NCBI GenBank assembly: GCA_965215775.1
Contig: CBDCEG010000029.1
Span: 17,948 to 81,947 of the forward strand
Length of the DNA: 64,000 bases
From: CBDCEG01 sp965215775
GTDB lineage: Bacteria; Pseudomonadota; Gammaproteobacteria; Cardiobacteriales; Ostreibacteriaceae
Direction: 5' to 3'
The number at the start of each line of letters is the position of its first letter. Position 1 is the stretch's first letter. The position numbers and the translations under genes are program-made. Below are positions 25,136 through 32,711 of the stretch, one piece after another. The notes below the pieces were generated by a model. It was not told the DNA's origin. It searched no databases and saw only the letters and a program-made list of their open reading frames with translations.

Positions 25136-25870
25136 TTAACTAACTATAGTTCCAACTGTTTTATCAAATAAAACATTTATAATTTCTCTTTCTTTTAGCA
25201 TATTAAAAACTAATAGAGGTTTTTGATTATCTCTACACATTACAATTGCAGTTGTATCCATAACTTGTAGGTTTTGAGAGATAACCTCATCATATGTTAG
25301 AGCTTTATATCTTTTTGCATTTGGGTTTTTCTTTGGGTCGCTATCATAAATACCATCAACTTTTGTTGCTTTTAGCATTACATCAGTGTTTAGTTCAATT
25401 GCACGCAAGCTTGCGGCTGTATCTGTTGAGAAAAATGGATTTCCAGTTCCTGCTGCACAAATAACAACTCTTGATTTTTCCATATGTCTAGTTGCACGGC
25501 GGCGAATGTATTTTTCACAAACTTGCTCAATTGGAATTGCAGACATAACTCGAACAGGCACACCAACTTTTTCAATAGCATCTTGTAATGCAAGTGAATT
25601 CATAACAGTTGCAAGCATTCCCATATGATCACCAGTAACTCTTTCCATTCCTGAGTTTTGTGCAAGCTCAGCACCACGAAATAAATTTCCAGCACCAACA
25701 ACTATTGCAATTTCAATTCCTGCATCAATAATTTCTTTAATTTCAAGGGCTAATCTATTAAGTATTTTACTATCAATTCCAAATTCTTTTTCACCAAGCA
25801 AAGCTTCGCCACTTATTTTTAAAAGTATTCGTTTAAATCTAGCTTGTTTATTGGTATTTTCAGTTGTCAT
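25136..25870 (-). CDS. pyrH: UMP kinase
   Basis: PyrH phosphorylates UMP to UDP and is allosterically controlled in bacteria. The 244-residue protein (E. coli 241) has the amino-acid-kinase fold: KISGEALLG near the N-terminus, VVGAGNLFRGAEL, the MGMLATVMNSLALQDA segment, ATKVDGIYDSDPKKNP, and MDTTAIVMCRDNQKPLLVF. An AGAGGGA precedes the ATG. Here it is separated from the usual tsf-pyrH-frr cluster, sitting downstream of the yhhQ and Nif3-like genes. Confidence 0.96.
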   Translation of the reverse strand: MTTENTNKQARFKRILLKISGEALLGEKEFGIDSKILNRLALEIKEIIDAGIEIAIVVGAGNLFRGAELAQNSGMERVTGDHMGMLATVMNSLALQDAIEKVGVPVRVMSAIPIEQVCEKYIRRRATRHMEKSRVVICAAGTGNPFFSTDTAASLRAIELNTDVMLKATKVDGIYDSDPKKNPNAKRYKALTYDEVISQNLQVMDTTAIVMCRDNQKPLLVFNMLKEREIINVLFDKTVGTIVS

Positions 25871-25960
25871 AAGTTCCCTCTGTAATTAAATTTTATTAAA
25901 ATGTTACAAACATTATTATAATTATAGCTTAAATGATGGGTTCTTACGATAAGTTTTTGA

Positions 25961-26611
25961 TTATATTTTACTTGTTTTCTTTACGATAAGATTAATCAAA
26001 GCACCATAGATAGGAATAAAAATAATTAAAGAAACCAATAGTTTAAATCCATAATCAAACCAAGACATACTAACCCAGTGTTCTTTCATAAATTCATTAG
26101 TTGAATTAAAAAAAGCAATAAAATAAAACAAAAAAGTATCTAAAAGTGAGCCGAAAACTGTAGAAAAAACAGGAGCAACCCACCAAGATTTGTTGTTTCT
26201 TAGTTTGGAGAAAATAGTAATATCTAAACTTTGCCCTAATAAATAAGCCAAAAAGCTAGCAATAGCAATTCGTGCAATAAATGTATCCAAACTTAATAAG
26301 TTTGAAAAGCTAGTAAATACACCGTCTTTAAATAAAATAGAAACCAAATAAGATGCAATTAAAGCAGGAAACATTGCTTGAAATATAATTTTACGAGCAG
26401 TTTTTTCACCTAATATTTTAACAGTTAAATCAGTAGCTAAAAATATTAACGGGAAGGTGAAAGTTCCCCAATTAGTATTTAAATTTAAGCTATTTTTAAA
26501 TAACACAAAACCTTTTTGCACCAAGTAATTACTTGCAATTATTATAACTAAATGAGTGAAAAATAAGTATAAAATAATATTTGATTTTTGTTTGTTAGTT
26601 TTTTTAATCAT
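25961..26611 (-). CDS. yhhQ: YhhQ-family queuosine precursor transporter
   Basis: A 216-residue membrane protein with about six hydrophobic segments and the family mark FPLIFLATDLTVKILGEKTARKII. YhhQ imports queuosine precursors (preQ0/preQ1) in E. coli; members of the VUT family are widely annotated the same way. The assignment rests on sequence resemblance; substrate is inferred. It begins 16 bases after the Nif3-like gene, with which it may be co-transcribed. Confidence 0.82.
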   Translation of the reverse strand: MIKKTNKQKSNIILYLFFTHLVIIIASNYLVQKGFVLFKNSLNLNTNWGTFTFPLIFLATDLTVKILGEKTARKIIFQAMFPALIASYLVSILFKDGVFTSFSNLLSLDTFIARIAIASFLAYLLGQSLDITIFSKLRNNKSWWVAPVFSTVFGSLLDTFLFYFIAFFNSTNEFMKEHWVSMSWFDYGFKLLVSLIIFIPIYGALINLIVKKTSKI

Positions 26612-26627
26612 TAATCTTATTTCTAGT

Positions 26628-27368
26628 TTAAATTGGGTTGTTTAAATCTGTGAATTTGGATTCAAGCGCAAGCTCTTTGCAAATATAATCACTCAAAGCC
26701 TTTATTCCATAACGCTCACTAGCATGATGTCCAATTGCAAAATAATTTATATTATACTCTTTTGCAAGGTGGTAAGTTTGCTCTGAAACTTCACCACTAA
26801 TAAAAGTATCAACGCCTAAATTAATAACCTCTTCAATCATATTTTGAGCGGCTCCTGTGCACCAAGAAATATTTTTGACTTTAGCATTTGAATCTATTAA
26901 AAGAGGTTTTCTATTTAATTTTTCACTTATGATATTTGCAAATTCTACCGTTGAAATCTCATTAATAACACCTTGCCAAATTAAGTTTTCTGAATTTATT
27001 GGTTTTGCTTCTTTTATATTTAATAGTTTGGCAAGCTGGAAATTATTCCCCAAAGTAGGGTGGCAGTCAAGAGGAAGGTGGTAAGCAAATAAATTTATAT
27101 TATTTTCTAAAAGTTTTTTTATCCTTTGTTTTTTAATTCCTTTTATTACAGAAGCTTCGTTTTTAAAAAAGTATCCGTGATGAACAATAATTGCGTCAGA
27201 TTTTTCAGTAATAGCCAAATCAATTAACTCTTGTGAAGCTGTAACACCACAGGTTATATTTTGAATATCATTTTTACCCTCAATTTGTAAACCATTTGGA
27301 CAGTAATCTTTGTAATTATTAGCATCAAGAAGCGTGTTTAAATAAGCTTCCAGCTCTAAATTTGTCAT
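26628..27368 (-). CDS. Nif3-like dinuclear metal centre protein (YbgI type)
   Basis: A 246-residue NIF3-family protein (E. coli YbgI 247). It has the metal-binding His pair in VHHGYF, the AYHLPLDCHPTLGNN segment, WCTGAAQNMIEEV, FISGEVSEQTYH and GHHASERYGIKAL. These proteins form hexamers with two metal ions; their reaction is not settled (some are listed as GTP cyclohydrolase 1 type 2). I start at the ATG at 27366-27368 because GAGGAAAAT directly precedes it and the protein then matches YbgI. An upstream in-frame ATG would add 28 unmatched residues. Confidence 0.9.
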   Translation of the reverse strand: MTNLELEAYLNTLLDANNYKDYCPNGLQIEGKNDIQNITCGVTASQELIDLAITEKSDAIIVHHGYFFKNEASVIKGIKKQRIKKLLENNINLFAYHLPLDCHPTLGNNFQLAKLLNIKEAKPINSENLIWQGVINEISTVEFANIISEKLNRKPLLIDSNAKVKNISWCTGAAQNMIEEVINLGVDTFISGEVSEQTYHLAKEYNINYFAIGHHASERYGIKALSDYICKELALESKFTDLNNPI

Positions 27369-27433
27369 ATTTTCCTCGTTATTTAAAGTAGTGTTTTTAG
27401 TTATTTCATTTATGATTTTGTGGATTTGCATTA

Positions 27434-27462
27434 ATGAAATAGAAACATACATAAGTTATAAT
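27434..27462 (+). promoter_or_regulatory. Probable sigma-70 promoter of the DsbA-like gene
   Basis: A -10 box TATAAT (27457-27462) is preceded, after 17 bases, by ATGAAA (27434-27439), which matches four of six bases of the -35 consensus. It lies 39 bases upstream of the start codon, which also has a strong AAGGAG ribosome binding site (ending 27495). Confidence 0.45.
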
Positions 27463-27501
27463 ACGAAACTAACTTAATTAAAACTAAAAAAGGAGAATTC
27501 T

Positions 27502-28527
27502 ATGAAAAAAATTATACTTTTACCAGTAATTTTAGTAACACTTGTTATTAATATCGTGGCAGCTCAATCATTGTATATTGATGGTCGTGATTATCAAACA
27601 TTACCACTTGAAAACCAACTAACACTAACAAAACCAAATCAAAAAGAAGTTATTGAGTTTTTCGCATACACTTGCCCTCATTGTTATCACGCTGAGGAAA
27701 ATATTAATAAATGGTTAAAAGAAAGTAAACCAGCTGATGTAACATATTACCCAATTCCAGCAACTGGCGGAAACTGGACGCACCCAGCAAAAACAATGTT
27801 TGTTGCTAAAAAACTTGGTATTTTAAAAGAATTTCATATGAAAATGTTTAAGGAATTTCAAGTAGTGAAAAATAGAGGCGTTGCTTTTGATAAAGAAGTA
27901 TTGTTTAAATTTATAAATAAAGAATTTAATATTGATGAAGAAACTTATAACAAAGCTTATGATTCGTTTGCTGTAAAAACAGATTTAAATAAAGCTACTA
28001 AAAAATTCCAAAAATCTGGTGTGCAAGGAACTCCAGCATTTATTGTTAATGGAAAGTATAAAGTTTCTTTATTCCAAGATCGTAATAGAACATTTGAGGT
28101 TATTAATCATTTGTTATCAATTGATGTTATGAAAATTGAAGAAGTTAAAACTGAAGTTAAGACAGAAGCTGTTAAGAAAGTTGAAGAAGTTAAAACAGAT
28201 GTTAAAACTGAAGCTGTTAAGAAAGTTGAAGAAGTAAAAGCAGAAGTTAAAACTGAAGTTAAAACAGAAGCTGTTAAGAAAGTTGAAGAAGTTAAAGCAG
28301 AAGCTGTTAAAAAAGTTAAAGAAGTAAAAGCAGAAGCTGTTAAGAAAGTTGAAGAAGTTAAAGCAGAAGCTGTTAAAAAAGTTAAAGAAGTAAAAGCAGA
28401 AGCTGTTAAGAAAGTTGAAGAAGTAAAAGCAGAAGCTGTTAAGAAAGTTGAAGAAGTTAAAACAGATGTTAAAACTGAAGCTGTTAAAAAAGTTGAAGAA
28501 GTAAAAGCAGAAGTTAAAGTAAATTAA
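27502..28527 (+). CDS. DsbA-like thiol:disulfide oxidoreductase with repetitive Lys/Glu tail
   Basis: Residues 1-21 are a Sec signal peptide. Residues about 23-205 are a DsbA thioredoxin-type domain with active site Cys58-Pro-His-Cys61 and the cis-proline segment GTPAFIVNG near residue 177, so it should introduce disulfides in periplasmic proteins. Ordinary DsbA ends at about 210 residues. Here residues 213-341 are built of near-identical VKAEAVKKVEE-type repeats with nine copies of EAVKKV. The tail is highly charged and probably helical. The reading frame is open throughout and all repeat units are multiples of three bases, so it is a genuine extension. Its role is unknown. Confidence 0.93.
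   Translation: MKKIILLPVILVTLVINIVAAQSLYIDGRDYQTLPLENQLTLTKPNQKEVIEFFAYTCPHCYHAEENINKWLKESKPADVTYYPIPATGGNWTHPAKTMFVAKKLGILKEFHMKMFKEFQVVKNRGVAFDKEVLFKFINKEFNIDEETYNKAYDSFAVKTDLNKATKKFQKSGVQGTPAFIVNGKYKVSLFQDRNRTFEVINHLLSIDVMKIEEVKTEVKTEAVKKVEEVKTDVKTEAVKKVEEVKAEVKTEVKTEAVKKVEEVKAEAVKKVKEVKAEAVKKVEEVKAEAVKKVKEVKAEAVKKVEEVKAEAVKKVEEVKTDVKTEAVKKVEEVKAEVKVN
28138..28524 (+). repeat. 33/45/57-base tandem coding repeats in the DsbA-like gene tail
   Basis: About nine units with the common core GAAGCTGTTAARAAAGTT. Most units are 33 bases (11 codons); others are 45 or 57 bases, differing by 12-base insertions that add VKTD- or VKTE-type tetrapeptides. The near identity at DNA level points to recent expansion by slippage or unequal exchange. 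All lengths keep the reading frame. Confidence 0.92.
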
Positions 28528-28591
28528 TAAACGAAGTAGAAAATAATAATAAAAACCTATAAAAACTTCATAAGAAAAAAGAGAATGAAAG

Positions 28592-29002
28592 ATGGGAAAA
28601 TTATTAACTCCTTATAAACTAAAAAAAGGAGAAAAGTATATGAGTGAAGGTCAGTTGAAGTATTTTATGAATGCTTTGACGGACTGGAAACTATCATTGA
28701 CAGAGCAAGAAATAGAGGCGAAAGAACACTTACAAGAGGATACTGAAAGATTCCCTGATGCTAGTGATAGAGCCAGCCATGAGGAAGAATTTAACTTGAT
28801 GCTGAAATCTAGTGATAGAGAAAGAAAGCTAGTTCGCAAAATAGAGCTCGCAATAGAAAAAGTAAAAAATAATGCTTATGGATATTGTAATGTTTGCGAA
28901 GCTGCAATAGGTGTTAATAGACTTAGTGCTCGTCCAATTGCAGAGTTGTGTATTGAGTGCAAAGAGTTCGAGGAACAAAAAGAAAAAAGGAATTACAAAT
29001 AA
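28592..29002 (+). CDS. dksA: RNA polymerase-binding transcription factor DksA
   Basis: DksA enters the RNA polymerase secondary channel and works with ppGpp to repress rRNA and activate biosynthetic promoters. The 136-residue protein has the coiled-coil tip DASDRAS, keeping the two acidic residues and the Ala of the E. coli tip. All four zinc cysteines are present (YCNVC and LCIEC). I keep the ATG at 28592 because the TPYKLKKGEKYM segment that follows matches the E. coli N-terminal region. An internal ATG 16 codons later, with its own GGAG, is less likely. Confidence 0.94.
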   Translation: MGKLLTPYKLKKGEKYMSEGQLKYFMNALTDWKLSLTEQEIEAKEHLQEDTERFPDASDRASHEEEFNLMLKSSDRERKLVRKIELAIEKVKNNAYGYCNVCEAAIGVNRLSARPIAELCIECKEFEEQKEKRNYK

Positions 29003-29062
29003 AATCAAAAGAAATAAAATATTATATTTTATTAAAATAATAGACTAAATATTGGAGCAAAT

Positions 29063-30676
29063 ATGACCAAAAAGATAGAAAAATTAAAAGATATCAACTA
29101 TGACGATCTTCCCTATGATAATAAACCAGACTTAAGAACTCACATTTCTGCTATTGCAGGAGTTGCTAAAGTTTTTGAGCTTAAAACTGTTGCTGTTAGT
29201 GAAGCAAGAGTGCTTGAGATTGGTTGTGCTTGGGGTGCTAACTTAATTCCTATGGCTGAAAGCTTCCCTAAAAGTGAATTTGTAGGTGTTGATTTATCAA
29301 AAAAACAAGTTGAAATGGCAGAAGCTACACTTAAAAATATGCCTAAAAAGCTAAAAAATATAAAAATAAAAAACAAAAGTTTTACTGATTTGACTGCAAA
29401 AAAAGATGGTAAGTTTGATTACATAATAGCGCATGGAATATACTCTTGGATTTCTAAAGAAAAACAGGATGCTTTAATCAAAAAATGTGCTGAGTTATTG
29501 AGTGATAAAGGAGTTATTCATATTAGTTATAATACTTTACCAGGTTGGAATATGGTAAAAACAGTTCGTGATTTGCTTAAATTCCACACAAAAGATACAG
29601 AAACATTTAAGGGTAAAGGAGAGGATATTGGTAGAATTCTTGAGTTTGTTTCCCAAAATACAAGTGGTGATTCATCTTATGGTAAGTTTTTTGCTGATGA
29701 GTGGGAGCAAATAAAAGATAAAAAATTAAGCTATATTCTTCATGATTATTTGGAAGTTGAGAATAATCCGTGTTACTTTTCTGAGTTTATGAGTAAAGCT
29801 GAAAGTAATGGGCTTTCTTATTTAGGAGATATATCATTGCCATCAATGTTCTTGGGTAATTTCTCAGAGACTGTCAAAAACAGCTTATCAGAAGTGAAAG
29901 ACATTGTTAAACAAGAACAATATATGGATTACCTTTCAAATAGAAGATTTAGAGGGACTTTATTATTTAAAAATAGTAAAAAAAGAGTAGCACATAGGAA
30001 TATAAAGTTTGAAAGTATTAAGGATATGTACTTTGTTACAAAAAGTTGCTTTGTTGAGCATGCTAAACCAATGGATTTTAAAAAAGGTAAAGAGTTTGAA
30101 TTTGCCTCTATTAGCAACTCTGAAATGACTTTTAAAGTGAAAAGTGGACTTGCAGCAGCAGTTCTTGCTTCTATTGTTAGCAATGCTTTAAGTCCTGCTA
30201 ACAAAGAAAAAATAATTGAAAGTGCTTTGCTATTGCTTAAACCAAGCAAGGCAAAACAAAAAGAAACTAAAGAAAATTTAGAAAAAATAGTCTCAGAAGT
30301 ATTATTGATTTGGGTAATGAAAGGAATTATTGACTTACATAGCTTTGACTTTCCTTGTGCTAAGGAAATTTCAAGCAAACCTAAAATATCTGGGATATCA
30401 ATGGCACAAATTAAGTTAGGAGTGAATTATACAACTACTTGTTTACATAGAACAATTGAATTGAAACCAATTGAGAAAATAATCTTATCTTTTTGTGATG
30501 GTAAAAATACAGTTGAAGATATAAATAATGAAATATTCAAGTTAGTTAAGTCAAAAGCTCTTAGCATTGAAAGTGATGATGAAGTTAAAACAGAAAAACA
30601 GCAAAAAGAGAAAGTTGCAAATTTTGTTAAAGGAACTTTATCTATGGCAATAATGAATAGGTTACTTATTAGCTAA
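29063..30676 (+). CDS. Class I SAM-dependent methyltransferase with methyltransferase regulatory domain
   Basis: A 537-residue protein. The N-terminal Rossmann-fold methyltransferase (about residues 45-190) shows VLEIGCAWGANLIPMA and FVGVDLSKKQVEMA for SAM binding and FDYIIAHGIYSWI. The middle (about 210-300) matches the methyltransferase regulatory domain found next to such enzymes in diverse bacteria. The C-terminal 230 residues are less conserved. GGAG precedes the ATG. The substrate is unknown; neighbours dksA and ribF give no clue. Confidence 0.8.
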   Translation: MTKKIEKLKDINYDDLPYDNKPDLRTHISAIAGVAKVFELKTVAVSEARVLEIGCAWGANLIPMAESFPKSEFVGVDLSKKQVEMAEATLKNMPKKLKNIKIKNKSFTDLTAKKDGKFDYIIAHGIYSWISKEKQDALIKKCAELLSDKGVIHISYNTLPGWNMVKTVRDLLKFHTKDTETFKGKGEDIGRILEFVSQNTSGDSSYGKFFADEWEQIKDKKLSYILHDYLEVENNPCYFSEFMSKAESNGLSYLGDISLPSMFLGNFSETVKNSLSEVKDIVKQEQYMDYLSNRRFRGTLLFKNSKKRVAHRNIKFESIKDMYFVTKSCFVEHAKPMDFKKGKEFEFASISNSEMTFKVKSGLAAAVLASIVSNALSPANKEKIIESALLLLKPSKAKQKETKENLEKIVSEVLLIWVMKGIIDLHSFDFPCAKEISSKPKISGISMAQIKLGVNYTTTCLHRTIELKPIEKIILSFCDGKNTVEDINNEIFKLVKSKALSIESDDEVKTEKQQKEKVANFVKGTLSMAIMNRLLIS

Positions 30677-30712
30677 TCTATTGATTTTGTAACAAGCTTA
30701 TAGCTTATAAAT

Positions 30713-30757
30713 AAAACATCTATTACTTAATTAACTTTAAGTTTTAGGTGTTTTTTT
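30713..30757 (+). terminator. Terminator after the methyltransferase gene
   Basis: AAAACATCT and AGGTGTTTT (nine pairs with one G-T) form the stem. A further small inverted repeat, ACTTAA/TTAAGT, lies in the loop, and a seven-T run follows. It lies about 37 bases after the stop and separates this gene from ribF. Confidence 0.75.
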
Positions 30758-30821
30758 ATTGTTGCAACTTTTTAAAGAAGCAATATAATTAATTTTTGTT
30801 TAATTATTAACTATTTCATAA

Positions 30822-31754
30822 GTGCAAATTATAAATTCATTAGATTTTAAAGATAACAAACCACACGCACTTGCTATTGGTAATTTTGATGGTGTTCATC
30901 TTGGGCATCAAAAAATAGTTAATAAATTAATAAAAAAATCTAAACAGTTAAACTTAACTCCTGCATTAATTACATTTTCTCCGCATCCAAAATGTTTCTT
31001 TAGAAGTTGTGATAATTTTTTATTAACAACAGATAAAGAAAAAGCTGAAGCTCTAGAAAAATTGTATTTAGAAAAAATGTATTTAATTGCTTTTAATAAA
31101 GAGTTTTCTAAGTTGACAGCAGAGCAGTTTATACAAAAAATAGTCCAAAATTTAAACTTAAAATACTTACTAGTTGGAGATGATTTTAAGTTTGGAGCAA
31201 ACTCACAAGGAGACTACAAACTACTAAAAAAGGCGAGTGAAAAATATAACTTTGAGATAGAAAGAGTTGATACTTTTAATTATTTAAGTGAATTTAAAAA
31301 TGAAAGAATAAGTAGTAGTTTAATAAGGAAAGCTATTTTAGAAAATAAATTTGATAAAGTAGAAAAACTATTAGGAAAAAAATTCTCTTATAAAAGTAAT
31401 GTTATAAAAGGTAATCAAATTGGTAGAAATCTAGGTTTTCCAACTGCAAATTTAAATATAGAAAAATATAAATTAATACCAAATGGGGTTTTTGCAGTCT
31501 TTGTGAAGGTTGATAATGTTATTTATAAAGGTGTCTGTAATGTGGGCAGAAAGCCAACGGTTAGTAATTTAGTTAAGTTGGTTGAGGTGCATATTTTTAA
31601 TTTTGATTTTGATATTTATGGAGAAAGTATTGAAGTTTCATTTGTTAAGAAAATAAGAGAAGAAGGAAAATTTAATTCACTAAACGACTTAAAAGAACAA
31701 ATAGAAAAAGATAAGCAGAAAGCAAAAAAGATACTAAAGCTATATTCTATTTAG
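30822..31754 (+). CDS. ribF: Bifunctional riboflavin kinase/FAD synthetase
   Basis: RibF makes FMN from riboflavin and then FAD. The N-terminal FAD-synthetase domain (about 1-180) has AIGNFDGVHLGHQKI, ITFSPHPKCFF and the ISSSLIRKAI segment. The C-terminal flavokinase domain (about 185-305) has GNQIGRNLGFPTANL and NVGRKPTV. Length 310 is normal. The start is GTG at 30822 with no visible Shine-Dalgarno sequence. In many relatives ribF is followed by ileS-lspA; here it converges on a kinase gene only nine bases away. Confidence 0.96.
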   Translation: MQIINSLDFKDNKPHALAIGNFDGVHLGHQKIVNKLIKKSKQLNLTPALITFSPHPKCFFRSCDNFLLTTDKEKAEALEKLYLEKMYLIAFNKEFSKLTAEQFIQKIVQNLNLKYLLVGDDFKFGANSQGDYKLLKKASEKYNFEIERVDTFNYLSEFKNERISSSLIRKAILENKFDKVEKLLGKKFSYKSNVIKGNQIGRNLGFPTANLNIEKYKLIPNGVFAVFVKVDNVIYKGVCNVGRKPTVSNLVKLVEVHIFNFDFDIYGESIEVSFVKKIREEGKFNSLNDLKEQIEKDKQKAKKILKLYSI

Positions 31755-31763
31755 AGAAGATTT

Positions 31764-32702
31764 TTATAAGCTTTTAATATTTTCTTTTATAAGTTTTATT
31801 TCAGCAGGTTTTAGAAAACTATTTTTAAAAGTTATCAATGGTTTTTCTTGAGGCTTAGAAACAACAATTCTTGCTTTAACCGAAGTCAAAGAGACTTTGT
31901 CTATAAATATTGATATAGGCTCTAGGTTTGATACTTTTGAAAGAAATAACCAGTTTAATGATTGCCAAAGTTTTATAGCATTATTGCTTAAAATACTGGA
32001 ATGAAAATTTATTTCAAAACTATTTTTAGAGTAACTTTCTAAATTTATTTTGCTTATAGAATAACCTTTATTGGTAAATTCTTTTTTGAAATTACTAGAA
32101 TTCCTCAGTAATTTTTTGAAAAATCTATTTTTTTGCTCTTTCTTATATTGCTCTATCTTTGAAAAATTAATATTGTTTTCTTTAACGAAAATCCTAATCA
32201 TTTCAAAATATGATAAATCTATTTGTGCAAGACCAAATGCAATATTATGTTTAAGTTTTGAGTTGTTTTTTTCTTTTTTTATAGAGGACAAATCAATAAA
32301 ATATAACTTATCTTTATGAACTAAGAAATTATCAAAATGAGGGTCAGTATGAAAGTATCCTAATGAATTTAATTTTCCAATTTCTTTTATGAATAAATTC
32401 AGATAGTTTTTATTATCTTTAAATGTATCTGTTAAAGTGGGGTAGCTTAAAAATTCATATTGAATTAAACCACCAGTAAACTTTTTATTTTGCTCAGAAA
32501 TATTAATTATTTTTGGTAGATTAAATTCAGAGGAAAGAGAGGAGTGAATATTTACTTCCTGTAAAAAATATTTTAAAGACTTTTTGTAAAATCCCTTAAA
32601 AATAAATTTAACTCCATTTTTTTCTGCAATAAAAGTCTCTCTTTTCCCCTTTATGTATCTTAAAGATTTCTTGTTGAAAATATCATCTAAAATATTTACC
32701 AT
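31764..32702 (-). CDS. Kdo/WaaP-like lipopolysaccharide kinase family protein
   Basis: A 312-residue protein with a protein-kinase-like fold of the Kdo kinase/WaaP/InaA type. It has a candidate ATP lysine in VKFIFKGF near residue 36, the catalytic loop His118-x-Asp120 to Asn125 (HTDPHFDNF) and the metal Asp137 in YFIDLSS. LPS-core phosphorylation is the known role of close families, but the C-terminal 120 residues are not recognisable and the substrate could differ. It begins nine bases after the pitrilysin-like gene and probably shares its transcript. Confidence 0.65.
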   Translation of the reverse strand: MVNILDDIFNKKSLRYIKGKRETFIAEKNGVKFIFKGFYKKSLKYFLQEVNIHSSLSSEFNLPKIINISEQNKKFTGGLIQYEFLSYPTLTDTFKDNKNYLNLFIKEIGKLNSLGYFHTDPHFDNFLVHKDKLYFIDLSSIKKEKNNSKLKHNIAFGLAQIDLSYFEMIRIFVKENNINFSKIEQYKKEQKNRFFKKLLRNSSNFKKEFTNKGYSISKINLESYSKNSFEINFHSSILSNNAIKLWQSLNWLFLSKVSNLEPISIFIDKVSLTSVKARIVVSKPQEKPLITFKNSFLKPAEIKLIKENIKSL

Positions 32703-32711
32703 TAATAAATA

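Noticed and set aside
28138..28524. CRISPR or intergenic satellite repeat
   Set aside because: The repeats are directly adjacent with no spacers, keep an open frame, and encode a consistent protein repeat.
28640..29002. Alternative shorter start for dksA at the ATG after GGAGAAAAGTAT
   Set aside because: The preceding residues TPYKLKKGEKYM match the conserved DksA N-terminus, so the longer form is preferred.
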